Positions 34,237-42,520 of a DNA stretch of 64,000 bases are shown piece by piece. The stretch covers positions 1 through 64,000 of the forward strand of contig CAKREY010000012.1 of NCBI GenBank assembly GCA_934318045.1, in the 5' to 3' direction. Both the position numbers and the translations under genes were made by a program. Each line of letters opens with the position of its first letter. The first letter of the stretch is position 1. The stretch is from Coprococcus_C sp934318045 (GTDB lineage: Bacteria > Bacillota > Clostridia > Lachnospirales > Lachnospiraceae). The notes beneath the pieces are model-generated. The model did no database searches. It had not been told where the DNA came from and saw only the letters and a list, made by a program, of their open reading frames with translations.

Positions 34237-36759
34237 TTACTTCTTGATATAAGCTTTCACATTTGTTGACTGGATGTTTCCGTAGTTTGCAGCCGGTGCT
34301 GCACCATTCTTCGGTACCAGCACAATCTGGATACCTTCGAGACGCTTCGCAAGTCCTGCTGTTCCGGATTCTTCTCCGTTTTTGGCCCAGCCAAGCCAGC
34401 CAAATGACTGTGCATGGACGCGGTAGTAGACGTCATACTTTTCTGCCATCTCACCGTAGAGCCTGATCTGGATTGCTTCGAGACGTTTCGCTTCACCGGA
34501 AGTTCCGCTCATCGCTCCGTCTTTCTTCCATCCCTGCTCCCATCCGTTTTTCTGGATGTGGGTACGGTACTCGATACCGCCGGCATACTGTGCATTGGAA
34601 AGCTTGATATTAATACCTTCGAGCCGCTTTGCCTTGCCGCTTGTTCCGCTCATCGTACCGTTCAATACCCAGTTCTGCCAGCCGAAGCTCTGGACATGTG
34701 TCTTGTACATGATGTTTGTTCCATTTGCATCACCCGGAATCACGATGTTTCCGGCAATTGAGGATACATATGGTTTACCGCTGTTTGCATTCGATGTCAC
34801 ATTCACACCTGCATAGGAAAGCCCCGGTGCCGGATCGCCACGCTTTACAACGACGATCTGGATACCCTCGAGTCTCTTCGCCTGTCCGGCTGTACCTGCG
34901 CACGCACCATTCTTCGCCCAGCCAAGCCAGCCATACGACTGTGCATGCACGCGGTAATATACATCGTACTTGTCCTTATCCTTGCCTGTCAGCTGAATCT
35001 TGATTGCTTCGAGACGCTTTGCCTCCGCCTGGGTTCCATTCATCTCGCCATTTGCAGACCAAGGAAGCCAGCCATATGTCTGGCAATGTGTAGAATACTG
35101 GATTCCAAGATTTTTATTTCCTTCTACTTTGATCTCGATGCCTTCGAGACGCTTTGCCTGTCCGCTTGTTCCGCTCATCGTACCGTTTGTAACAAATCCC
35201 TGCCAGCCATCTTTCTGGACGTGGGTACGGTAGGAGGTAGTGACGTCCTTTGTTACATCTGGTGTTGGCTTCGTAATTGTTTCGAATGTGTAACCATTTT
35301 TCTTCGCATAGGTTTCTGCATAAGATCCGGCATAACCACGGATGGTTTTTAATTCATTATCATACTCAAAAGCATAATCCCCTATTTCTTTCACACTTTC
35401 GGGGATTGTAATACTCGTGAGACTATCACAACCTTCAAATGCACGATACCCTATTTTCATCACGCCATCAGGAATTTCAATATTCGTCAAGCCTGTACTA
35501 CCCTCAAATGCACCAAGTCCTATTTCCATCACACCACTTGGAATCTTTGTCTTATTACAGCCTGCTATCAGAGTATTCGTTGCTGTCTCTATAATGGCAT
35601 TACAATTATCCCGGCTATCATATACTGTATTTCTACTGTCAACAATTACACTTGTCAGATTATCACAAATGGAAAATAAGTTACCTCCTATTTCCGTTAC
35701 ATTTGCAGGGATTGTAACACTCTTCAGTCTATTGCAAAAATAGAATGCCGCTTTTCCTATTTTAGTCACATTTTCAGGGATTGTGATATTTGTCAAAGAA
35801 CTACAACCATTAAAAGCACAATGACCTATTTCTGTTACACTATCCGGAATGGCAACACTTTTTAGATTGTAACATTCGCGAAATGCATCGTCCCCTATTT
35901 TCTTTACACCCTCCTGCATTGTAACATTCACGAGACCTACGCAATCAAAAAAAGCTGCTTCCCCTATTTCTGTTACATTCCCAGGAATCACGATACTCGT
36001 CAGATTATAACAATCAAAAAAAGCGCCCTGACCAATTTTTATCACATCGCTCGGAATCTTTGTTTCTTTGCATCCGGCAATTAACGTATTCGTTGTCGTC
36101 TCTATAATGGCATTACAGTTATCTCGACTGTCATATATTGTATTTCCGGCTGCAACTTTTATGCTTTCCAGACTATCGCAGCCTGCAAATAAATTATTCC
36201 ACAACCTTATTTTCGTCACACTGGCTGGAATTGTAATACTTGTTAAGCTGCTACAACCAACGAACGCATCCGTTCCTATTTCCGTCACACCTTCCGGAAT
36301 TATAATCTCTGGCAAATTACTGCATAAATAAAACGCACTATCTCCAATCTTTGTCACACTGGTCGGAATCGTAATGCTTGTCAGGCTGTTACAACGAAAG
36401 AATGCATCCGTTCCTATTTCCGTACACTTACTCGGGATCACAACCTTAGTACTTGTACCAATGTACTTCGTAATCTTCGTTCCATCCCACTCAAAATCTG
36501 CTTCGCTCGTCTCTGCACCATCTGCCACGACTTCTTCTGCCTGTTCCAACGAAGTTTCTTCTGCCACGCTGCTTCCCGCATCCGTCGCTGTCGCATCCTC
36601 ACTGCCGGTTTCCACTGTTTCACTTTCTGCCGTTCCTTCTGCCACAACCCCGATTGTCGGTTCTGCCGCCGACACCGTTCCTGCCGGCACATTGGCTAAC
36701 AGGCTCGCGCCCATACATGCCGCCAGCGCAAAGCTTGCAAATCTTTTTGTTCTTCTCAT
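34237..36759 (-). CDS. Secreted leucine-rich-repeat surface protein with ChW repeats
   Basis: 840 residues. Signal peptide 1-32 (RRTKRFASFALAACMG ... GTVSAAEP). A Glu/Ala/Thr-rich spacer follows to about 95. About fifteen BspA-type (LRR_5) repeats of the form SLTSITIPxSVTKIGDxAF span roughly 105-495. The C-terminal half has six ChW (clostridial hydrophobic with conserved Trp) repeats, such as YRTHVQKDGWQ, GTSGQAKRLEGIEI, in two groups of three separated by a 45-residue spacer (about 640-690). Such proteins bind host or cell-wall ligands; this one lacks LPXTG, so ChW repeats may hold it on the wall. The start at 36759 follows GAGGACAAGG. Confidence 0.9.
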   Translation of the reverse strand: MRRTKRFASFALAACMGASLLANVPAGTVSAAEPTIGVVAEGTAESETVETGSEDATATDAGSSVAEETSLEQAEEVVADGAETSEADFEWDGTKITKYIGTSTKVVIPSKCTEIGTDAFFRCNSLTSITIPTSVTKIGDSAFYLCSNLPEIIIPEGVTEIGTDAFVGCSSLTSITIPASVTKIRLWNNLFAGCDSLESIKVAAGNTIYDSRDNCNAIIETTTNTLIAGCKETKIPSDVIKIGQGAFFDCYNLTSIVIPGNVTEIGEAAFFDCVGLVNVTMQEGVKKIGDDAFRECYNLKSVAIPDSVTEIGHCAFNGCSSLTNITIPENVTKIGKAAFYFCNRLKSVTIPANVTEIGGNLFSICDNLTSVIVDSRNTVYDSRDNCNAIIETATNTLIAGCNKTKIPSGVMEIGLGAFEGSTGLTNIEIPDGVMKIGYRAFEGCDSLTSITIPESVKEIGDYAFEYDNELKTIRGYAGSYAETYAKKNGYTFETITKPTPDVTKDVTTSYRTHVQKDGWQGFVTNGTMSGTSGQAKRLEGIEIKVEGNKNLGIQYSTHCQTYGWLPWSANGEMNGTQAEAKRLEAIKIQLTGKDKDKYDVYYRVHAQSYGWLGWAKNGACAGTAGQAKRLEGIQIVVVKRGDPAPGLSYAGVNVTSNANSGKPYVSSIAGNIVIPGDANGTNIMYKTHVQSFGWQNWVLNGTMSGTSGKAKRLEGINIKLSNAQYAGGIEYRTHIQKNGWEQGWKKDGAMSGTSGEAKRLEAIQIRLYGEMAEKYDVYYRVHAQSFGWLGWAKNGEESGTAGLAKRLEGIQIVLVPKNGAAPAANYGNIQSTNVKAYIKK

Positions 36760-36792
36760 CCCTTGTCCTCTCTTTCCGTGTAAATCATACAC

Positions 36793-36882
36793 TTATTTTT
36801 TCTTCTTTCCGATTTTCGTCACAGAGTCATCACTTTTCGAATATTTCCCACATACAAATCTGCTTTTTGCATTCCTGTTACG
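36793..36882. other. Gap between the surface protein gene and the G8-interrupted gene
   Basis: No clear promoter or terminator. On the minus strand the frame of the upstream small gene stays open for 29 more codons after its TAA (RNRNAKSRFVCGKYSKSDDS and so on), but it is A-rich and has no start, so I do not call it. Confidence 0.4.
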
Positions 36883-37147
36883 TTACAACAGTCCCCATTT
36901 TTGCGCACGAAAAAAAGCCACGCATCTCTGCCCGACTACATTCATGTTCTTTATATAGTTATATCGCTTCTGTGAGTTCTCCGAACTGGAAATGAATTTA
37001 CGAGATTCGAATTTCTCTATCTCTGCTTCAACAATTTTCCTGCTGAGCAGTACCCCCCCCGATGAACAAACGTTCTGTTTTGAGGTTCGAGATCATGCAG
37101 GATACCGTATTTACACGTATTTCTTTGTTAGCTTTTATACGATACAT
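36883..37147 (-). pseudogene. Small gene interrupted at a G8 tract, candidate phase-variable gene
   Basis: A promoter (37214-37186), AAGGAG and an ATG at 37147 lead into MYRIKANKEIRVNTVSCMIS, NLKTERLFIGG, then a run of eight G (minus strand, 37060-37053). As sequenced the frame ends soon after, at TGA. Removing one G restores an 87-residue protein continuing VLLSRKIVEAEIEKFESRKF ... RYNYIKNMNVVGQRCVAFF and ending at TAA (36885-36883). Both halves look coding, and the joined length fits one gene. I do not recognise the family. It lies 124 bases upstream of the LRR/ChW surface protein on the same strand. It may be an off-phase switch, a true pseudogene, or a read error in the homopolymer. Confidence 0.55.
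37053..37060. repeat. Homopolymer C8/G8 tract inside a coding frame
   Basis: Eight consecutive C on the plus strand at the point where the reading frame of the small gene shifts; the longest G/C homopolymer I noticed in the window. Tracts of this kind slip during replication. Confidence 0.8.
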
Positions 37148-37185
37148 TCCCTGCACTCCTTCTTGAAAATTTCAAACTCTTAATA

Positions 37186-37214
37186 ATTTTACAGCAATAC
37201 ACAGCTACATGCAA
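37186..37214 (-). promoter_or_regulatory. Promoter of the G8-interrupted gene
   Basis: Minus strand TTGCAT (37214-37209), 17-base spacer, TAAAAT (37191-37186). A palindrome, GGTAAAT, AATA, ATTTACC (37217-37234), lies immediately upstream of the -35 and could be an operator. Confidence 0.65.
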
Positions 37215-37245
37215 TAGGTAAATAATAATTTACCATTCTACAAAT

Positions 37246-38160
37246 CTATCCCCTTATCGCATCCACGCACGCGTCAATCAACTCTTCTTCCTTGAAATCA
37301 ATCTCATAGAACAGATCCGTCTCCGGTTCTGATAATGTCAGCCGGTAAACTTCTTTTCCGTGTTTTTCCTCCACCCGGTTTTTTGACAGATACCGCACAT
37401 CATCGAGGCGGATGACATCTGTGTGGAACCAATACATCGCAATCAGGAATCCATCCGTCACATAGATGCCATGGTATTTAAAATACAGTTTATCCTGCAA
37501 TTCCGCATTCAGCTGTTCAATGACCGTACTACGTCTGCCATACGCGCGCAATTTTTTTGCCTGCGGATTTTTGTATGGCCGCATCCACAAGCGAACCACA
37601 TATGCCATCACAAATACATATATCATCGACAATGCAACGACCAGTATATATGCAATTCCGGTATACACATAAGGAAAATCCGGCTCGCTGATCACGTAGG
37701 AGTTGTAAAATCCATCCAGCATATCCATCGGCACATCTCCATTTTGTGAAAGTCCGGCAACGATATGCTCCGTCACGACTTCATCCTTCACGATTCGGCC
37801 TTTCACGGTCCGTTGCGCAATCGTCGGCTGTGGATTTTTGGTATTTAACAGGAAAAACAACATATGATCCTCTTGAAAACAATAATAATATGCACCTTTG
37901 ACTTTTCCTTCCACAAGATAATTATATCCTGTATAGTACAAGTTCTTTGCATCATATCTTACACTCGTCAATTTATCAGCATACAACTGTTCCACACGTT
38001 CCTGCACAGATTCCGAGTTTGGGATTGTGTAGCACTGTGCAGCATGAAACAGAGAAAGTCGTAGACCAACAATGATCAAAACAAGCAAAATAGCCATGAT
38101 TGGTATCATCATGGCCAATGTATTTTTCATCATCATACATTCAAATCGTTTGCTTTTCAT
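37246..38160 (-). CDS. Two-helix membrane protein of unknown function
   Basis: 304 residues. Membrane helices at about 11-36 and 164-190 enclose an extracytoplasmic domain of about 125 residues (YADKLTSVRYDAKNLYYTGY; FFLLNTKNPQPTIAQRTVKG). The cytoplasmic C-terminal region of about 110 residues has a PH-like look (YFKYHGIYVTDGFLIAMYWF, IDFKEEELIDACVDAIRG). Lachnospiraceae carry many proteins of this layout, some under DUF names such as DUF6709, but I cannot confirm the family. GGCGGAACCAGG precedes the ATG. It ends 98 bases before the G8-interrupted gene on the same strand. Confidence 0.75.
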   Translation of the reverse strand: MKSKRFECMMMKNTLAMMIPIMAILLVLIIVGLRLSLFHAAQCYTIPNSESVQERVEQLYADKLTSVRYDAKNLYYTGYNYLVEGKVKGAYYYCFQEDHMLFFLLNTKNPQPTIAQRTVKGRIVKDEVVTEHIVAGLSQNGDVPMDMLDGFYNSYVISEPDFPYVYTGIAYILVVALSMIYVFVMAYVVRLWMRPYKNPQAKKLRAYGRRSTVIEQLNAELQDKLYFKYHGIYVTDGFLIAMYWFHTDVIRLDDVRYLSKNRVEEKHGKEVYRLTLSEPETDLFYEIDFKEEELIDACVDAIRG

Positions 38161-38297
38161 CCTGGTTCCGCCTTTTTATCCACTGTTTCCCCGAACATTG
38201 ATTCAGGTGTGTTCATGCCCGAAGATTTTTTTTATTATATAACAATTATCCGCTTTTGGCTACTTTAACCCAACAAGAAAAAAACTGACTTTTTTTA

Positions 38298-38324
38298 ACA
38301 TCTATCCGGATAGTGCATAGTATA
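38298..38324 (+). promoter_or_regulatory. Sporulation-type (sigma-K-like) promoter candidate
   Basis: AC (38298-38299), 16 bases, CATAGTATA (38316-38324). This matches the AC-N16/17-CATAnnnTA pattern of mother-cell sigma-K promoters. It is 30 bases before the high-cysteine protein start codon. The pattern is short, so chance is possible. Confidence 0.45.
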
Positions 38325-38354
38325 AAGCATAAGAATTTTTATCGGAGGCAACGC

Positions 38355-38603
38355 ATGAGCGATTTGTCAGCAACACAGTGCGGTTGCGGCTGTGGAAACG
38401 GTTTTAGTCTCGGCAACGGAAACAGCTGCTCCTGTATCTGGATTATCATTTTATTATTGGTATGTGGCGGTAACGGAGGCGGCTGCTTCAGTGGCAATGG
38501 CTGCGGCTGCGACAACGACTGTATCTGGATTATCCTGATTCTTCTCTTCTGCTGCGGAAACAACAATGGCGGTGGCTGCGGCGGTTGCGGTTGCGGCTGT
38601 TAA
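38355..38603 (+). CDS. High-cysteine, glycine-rich protein (chorion class HCB13-like)
   Basis: 82 residues, about one fifth Cys and one quarter Gly. The order is repeated twice: a Cys/Gly/Asn block, then a very hydrophobic segment (CSCIWIIILLLVCGG; CIWIILILLFCCGN), ending in GGGCGGCGCGC. Clostridial proteins of this look are annotated as chorion-class high-cysteine HCB protein 13. They may cross-link by disulfides in coats or on surfaces; the role is unproven. TCGGAGG lies before the ATG at 38355. A strong terminator follows. With the two genes downstream it forms a sporulation-like cluster. Confidence 0.82.
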   Translation: MSDLSATQCGCGCGNGFSLGNGNSCSCIWIIILLLVCGGNGGGCFSGNGCGCDNDCIWIILILLFCCGNNNGGGCGGCGCGC

Positions 38604-38619
38604 TCGAAATTTTCCGCCA

Positions 38620-38654
38620 AGCTCCCTTGCAAGTGTTCTTGCAGGGGAGTTTTT
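38620..38654 (+). terminator. Terminator after the high-cysteine protein gene
   Basis: CTCCCTTGCAAG and CTTGCAGGGGAG pair over 12 bp with one G-U and a TGTT loop, followed by TTTTT. Confidence 0.85.
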
Positions 38655-38791
38655 ATGCAAAAAATCGTGCTTGCACGTATTTTATATGACGATCCATGTT
38701 CATCGAGCCGACAGGCGAGATGTATGCGGCAACCTGTCTTTACGATTGTCAATACCCGCCTGTCTGGCAGACCATGTGTCAAAAATCCAGC

Positions 38792-38820
38792 TCATATTTG
38801 GGGGCATGCACTCATATATT
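38792..38820 (+). promoter_or_regulatory. Sporulation-type (sigma-E-like) promoter candidate
   Basis: TCATATT (38792-38798), 14-base spacer, CATATATT (38813-38820). This is close to the sigma-E pattern (KMATATT, 14-15 bases, CATACANT) with one -10 mismatch. It is 28 bases before the next start codon, and no sigma-A promoter is visible there. Confidence 0.5.
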
Positions 38821-38848
38821 AGACTAACAAGTTTTCCGAGCATCTGCC

Positions 38849-39475
38849 ATGCTGCATAATCATCCGCTCGATCAACTGATTCATGACGACTCCCTGTTTT
38901 TCCTGGAAGCCATGATTCCTTTTGTGGACTATGCCTACAAAAAACCGTTGATCCTCTTAATTAAATATCAGGAAATCCGTGCCCTGATGCAATGCTTTGA
39001 CCACCCGGATTATGTAGCTTCCTGCGGGTTCGACTGCCATCCGGAAAGCTCGGAAGAGATGATGGAGTGCATGTGCCGGTTCCTGCCGGGCGATTTCGCA
39101 GGCAATATCAAGAACATGCAGCAGATGCTCAAGATGATGCAGGTCATGCAGGCGATGAACGATTCCGGGACACCGGGACCGCCACCCCAAAGCAACTGCG
39201 GTAATCCCTGTGATTCTCCTCCACCAAACAACTGCGGAAATCCCTGCGATTCACCGTCACCGCCGTGGCACGGCCTCCACTATGATTTCCCACCACAACC
39301 CGGCTGCGGTGCACCACCTCCGCCACCGGACTATGAACCGCGGCAAAGTCATAGTCCAAATTCCATGAATAATTACATGCAACAGAAGCAGAATCCTGAC
39401 CGCAGGCAGGCACAACAGGCATCCACGCGCAAGGATCTTTATTCCAGCGTCATGGATATCCTGAATTCCCAATAA
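38849..39475 (+). CDS. Pro/Cys-rich protein of unknown function, possibly coat-related
   Basis: 208 residues. Residues 1-75 form an ordered helical domain (HPLDQLIHDDSLFFLEAMIP, LILLIKYQEIRALMQCF) with scattered Cys (CGFDCHPESSEEMMECMCRF). A Met/Gln-rich helix follows (MQQMLKMMQVMQAM). Then comes a Pro-rich region with two NNCGNPCDSP-like repeats and a PPPPP stretch (about 108-165), and a Gln/Ser-rich tail. No family recognised. There is no clear ribosome site, so the start is provisional. It is 16 bases upstream of the next gene and sits behind a sigma-E-like promoter; a spore-coat or surface role is inference. Confidence 0.7.
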   Translation: MLHNHPLDQLIHDDSLFFLEAMIPFVDYAYKKPLILLIKYQEIRALMQCFDHPDYVASCGFDCHPESSEEMMECMCRFLPGDFAGNIKNMQQMLKMMQVMQAMNDSGTPGPPPQSNCGNPCDSPPPNNCGNPCDSPSPPWHGLHYDFPPQPGCGAPPPPPDYEPRQSHSPNSMNNYMQQKQNPDRRQAQQASTRKDLYSSVMDILNSQ

Positions 39476-39491
39476 ATAGAAAGGTTCTCCT

Positions 39492-39746
39492 ATGTTTGAA
39501 CAAAACCCGAAACTTCGAAACATTCATCCAACCAAACTGAAAATCATCAACGAAATCAAAGAGCAGAGCAGATACCAGTCTGCCGAGGAACTGCTGCCGC
39601 AAATCCTGCAGATCAATCAGGAATTAAAGCGGCGGAACTTAAGCTTCACAAAAGAAGAATCCGCATTGCTTCTCGAAGCGATGGAAGAAAGCATGTCCCC
39701 GGCAGAGCGGCAGAAATTCCAGATGATAAAATCCTTTTTCTTATAA
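39492..39746 (+). CDS. Small helical protein downstream of the Pro/Cys-rich gene
   Basis: 84 residues, Lys/Glu/Leu/Gln-rich and predicted all helical: HPTKLKIINEIKEQSRYQSA, then EELLPQILQINQELKRRNLS and MSPAERQKFQMIKSFF. No Cys, signal peptide or membrane helix. The family is not recognised; neighbours of this kind recur beside high-cysteine proteins in clostridia, but I cannot name them. AGAAAGG precedes the ATG by about 8 bases. It is transcribed with the gene 16 bases upstream and ends at a strong hairpin shared with leuS. Confidence 0.72.
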   Translation: MFEQNPKLRNIHPTKLKIINEIKEQSRYQSAEELLPQILQINQELKRRNLSFTKEESALLLEAMEESMSPAERQKFQMIKSFFL

Positions 39747-39769
39747 CAATTTTCCTCGTCTCCATAACA

Positions 39770-39821
39770 AAGAAACGGTTGCCCGACATGGTACACAACC
39801 AATGTCAGACAACCGTTTCTT
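39770..39821. terminator. Bidirectional terminator between the sporulation-like cluster and leuS
   Basis: A long stem of about 20 bp (AAGAAACGGTTG...GACAT with ATGTC...CAACCGTTTCTT, two mismatches) and a 12-base loop between convergent genes. Confidence 0.75.
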
Positions 39822-39913
39822 CAGAACGTGCATAAAACAGACAAACGATCACATACTTCCCATTTCACTGTTTTATTCTTTATCGTCCTATTCGGTTTTC
39901 ATATATACACCGC

Positions 39914-42307
39914 TTACTTACATACAATATTTACAATCTTTCCCGGTACGTAAATCTCTTTTACGATGTTGCCAGTCAGCTTATCAGCGACAATCTCCTT
40001 TGCACGGGCAAGTACGGCATCCTTGTCCTCATCCTTTGCGACAAGAACCGTTCCTCTTACCTTACCATTGACCTGTACACCGATCTCGATCGTTGCATCA
40101 ACGGTCTTTTCTTCCTCATACTGTGGCCATGCACTGACTGACAGGAAATCCTCATGTCCGAGAGACTCCCAGATTTCCTCTGTCAGATGTGGTGCAAACG
40201 GGCAGAGAAGCTTGATAAAGATCTCAAGCTGTTCTTTGCTCAGCTTACCGGCACTATAAACAGAATTTGTGAGTGCCATCAGCGTTGCAATCGCGGTATT
40301 AAACTTCGTCTCTTCGATATCACTGCTTACCTTCTTGATTGCCTTATGGAAGCTTACTTCCAAAGCATCGGTGGAAGGATCATCGGATACCATATCTACC
40401 ATACCCGCTACACGCTCTAAGAAACGCTTACATCCCTTCACGGAGCTGTCACTCCATGGAGCTGCGGCTGCATAATCACCCATGAACAATACATATGTCC
40501 GGAGCGTATCGGCACCGTAATCTTCTACGATGTCAAGCGGATCAATCACATTTCCCTTGGATTTACTCATCTTATCGCCATCCGGTCCTAAGATCAGTCC
40601 CTGGATCGTACGCTTTGCATATGGCTCCGGTGTATTTACCTCACCGATATCATACAGGAAACGATGCCAGAATCTGGAGTAGATCATATGTCTTGTTACA
40701 TGCTCCATACCTCCGTTGTACCAGTCAACCGGCATCCAGTAATCAATCTTCTTACGATCTGCAAATGCCTTGTCGTTATTCGGATCAATATAACGAAGGA
40801 AATACCATGACGAACCTGCCCACTGTGGCATCGTATCTGTCTCACGCTTTGCTGCGCCACCACACTTTGGACACTTGCAGTTTACATACGAATCAATCTT
40901 TGCAAGTGGAGATTCGCCGTCCTCACCCGGCTCAAAGTTCTTCACATCAGGAAGTTCCAGAGGAAGCTCCTCATATGGCACAGCTACGACGCCGCAAGAT
41001 GGACAATGTACCAGAGGAATTGGTTCGCCCCAATATCTCTGACGGTTGAATGCCCAGTCCTTCATCTTGAACTGTACACCAGCTTCACCGACACCCATCT
41101 TCTTGATTTCCTCAACCATACGGGCGATAGAATCCTTCTTATTTGTAAATCCATTCAGAAACTCGGAATTGATCATCTCGCCATCGCCGGTATAAGCTTC
41201 CTTCGAGATATCGCCACCCTTGATAACCTGGATGATATCAATGCCAAATGCTTTCGCAAAATCATAGTCACGCTGGTCATGTGCCGGCACCGCCATGATT
41301 GCACCGGTACCATATCCCATCATAACATAGTCAGCGATGAAGATTGGAATCTTCTTGCCATTCATAGGGTTGATACCCATAAGTCCCTCGATCTTCACAC
41401 CTGTCTTATCCTTGACAAGCTGTGTACGCTCGAACTCGGTCTTCTTCTGACACTCCACACGATATGCCTTGATGGCATCCATGTTCGAGATCTTATCTGC
41501 ATATTTATCGATCAGCGGATGCTCCGGTGCGATAACCATGAAAGTTACACCGAACAATGTATCCGGTCTTGTTGTATAGATCTGAAGCTTCTCATCGGTA
41601 CCGTCCACATCGAAGTTTACAAACGCACCGGTCGACTTACCGATCCAGTTTTCCTGCTGTTGTTTTACATTTGCAGGATAATCGACATCTTTGAGTCCCT
41701 GCAGAAGCTTATCCGCATATTCTGTAATCTTCAGATACCATACAGTCTTTGACTTCTGTACAACCTCGCTGTGGCAGATATCACATTTACCACCCTGGCT
41801 GTCCTCGTTCGAAAGAACGACCTTACAGCTTGGACAGTAGTTAACGAGTGCTGTGTCGCGGAATACAAGTCCCTTCTCGAACATCTTCAGGAAGATCCAC
41901 TGTGTCCACTTGTAGAACTTCTCATCTGTCGTATCGATCACGCGGCTCCAGTCAAACGAGAATCCAACCCGCTTCAACTGCTCGGTAAATCGCGCGATAT
42001 TCTGATCTGTGATCTGACGCGGATGGGTACCTGTCTTGATTGCATAGTTCTCTGTTGGCAGACCAAATGCATCGAATCCGATTGGGAACAATACATTGTA
42101 ACCCTCCATACGACGCTTTCTGGATACAACCTCTACGCTGGAATATGCCTTGATATGTCCAACGTGCATACCTGCACCACTTGGATATGGGAACTCCACC
42201 AGTCCATAGAACTTCTTCTTGTCTGAAAAGTCCTGTGCTTCAAACACCTTGGCATCTTCCCATTTCTTCTGCCATTTTTTCTCGATTACTTTGAAATTGT
42301 GTCTCAT
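39914..42307 (-). CDS. leuS: Leucine--tRNA ligase
   Basis: 797 residues, class I synthetase. HIGH-type motif PYPSGAGMHVGHIKAYS near 40, a zinc-type Cys cluster CPSCKVV ... CDICH near 165-185, the CP1 editing domain with TTRPDTLFGVTFMVIAPEHP, a second Cys cluster (CPSCGVV, CPKCGG), DTMPQWAGSSWYFLRYIDP, KMSKS motif DKMSKSKGNVIDP near 580, and C-terminal anticodon and small domains (IGVQVNGKVRGTVLV). AAAGGAGA precedes the ATG. It follows the DUF4250 gene by 27 bases. No leucine T-box is visible within this operon. Confidence 0.97.
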   Translation of the reverse strand: MRHNFKVIEKKWQKKWEDAKVFEAQDFSDKKKFYGLVEFPYPSGAGMHVGHIKAYSSVEVVSRKRRMEGYNVLFPIGFDAFGLPTENYAIKTGTHPRQITDQNIARFTEQLKRVGFSFDWSRVIDTTDEKFYKWTQWIFLKMFEKGLVFRDTALVNYCPSCKVVLSNEDSQGGKCDICHSEVVQKSKTVWYLKITEYADKLLQGLKDVDYPANVKQQQENWIGKSTGAFVNFDVDGTDEKLQIYTTRPDTLFGVTFMVIAPEHPLIDKYADKISNMDAIKAYRVECQKKTEFERTQLVKDKTGVKIEGLMGINPMNGKKIPIFIADYVMMGYGTGAIMAVPAHDQRDYDFAKAFGIDIIQVIKGGDISKEAYTGDGEMINSEFLNGFTNKKDSIARMVEEIKKMGVGEAGVQFKMKDWAFNRQRYWGEPIPLVHCPSCGVVAVPYEELPLELPDVKNFEPGEDGESPLAKIDSYVNCKCPKCGGAAKRETDTMPQWAGSSWYFLRYIDPNNDKAFADRKKIDYWMPVDWYNGGMEHVTRHMIYSRFWHRFLYDIGEVNTPEPYAKRTIQGLILGPDGDKMSKSKGNVIDPLDIVEDYGADTLRTYVLFMGDYAAAAPWSDSSVKGCKRFLERVAGMVDMVSDDPSTDALEVSFHKAIKKVSSDIEETKFNTAIATLMALTNSVYSAGKLSKEQLEIFIKLLCPFAPHLTEEIWESLGHEDFLSVSAWPQYEEEKTVDATIEIGVQVNGKVRGTVLVAKDEDKDAVLARAKEIVADKLTGNIVKEIYVPGKIVNIVCK

Positions 42308-42334
42308 AATGTCTCCTTTTACTAAATCCGATTC

Positions 42335-42520
42335 TTATACGAAGCGGTTTAATTTGTCATCATATTTATAATCCATGACCGCAAGTTTTTGCTCGAGATC
42401 TTCTCTTGCTGTCTGGAATTGTAAACAAAAACTGTCCAGGTCGATGTCGTCATCGCGCAGCCTCGTATTCACAAAGCTAAGTAACATCATCGGATCCTTC
42501 GGTAAATTTTCGATTGCCAT
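42335..42520 (-). CDS. DUF4250 family small protein
   Basis: 61 residues (MAIENLPKDPMMLLSFVNTR, LRDDDIDLDSFC, KLAVMDYKYDDKLNRF), matching DUF4250, a small Firmicute family of unknown role. The ATG at 42520 overlaps the stop of the preceding gene as TAATG, and AGAGGTG lies 5-6 bases upstream, so translation is coupled. leuS follows 27 bases later. Confidence 0.85.
   Translation of the reverse strand: MAIENLPKDPMMLLSFVNTRLRDDDIDLDSFCLQFQTAREDLEQKLAVMDYKYDDKLNRFV

Noticed and set aside
36793..36882. Possible continuation of the G8-interrupted gene after its TAA stop.
   Set aside because: Only 29 A-rich codons, no start, no stop-readthrough context; chance is likely.
38339..38660. Minus-strand Pro/Gln/Leu- and Ala/Thr-rich frames opposite the high-cysteine gene.
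   Set aside because: They mirror the GGN/TGY codons of the real gene; no ribosome site.
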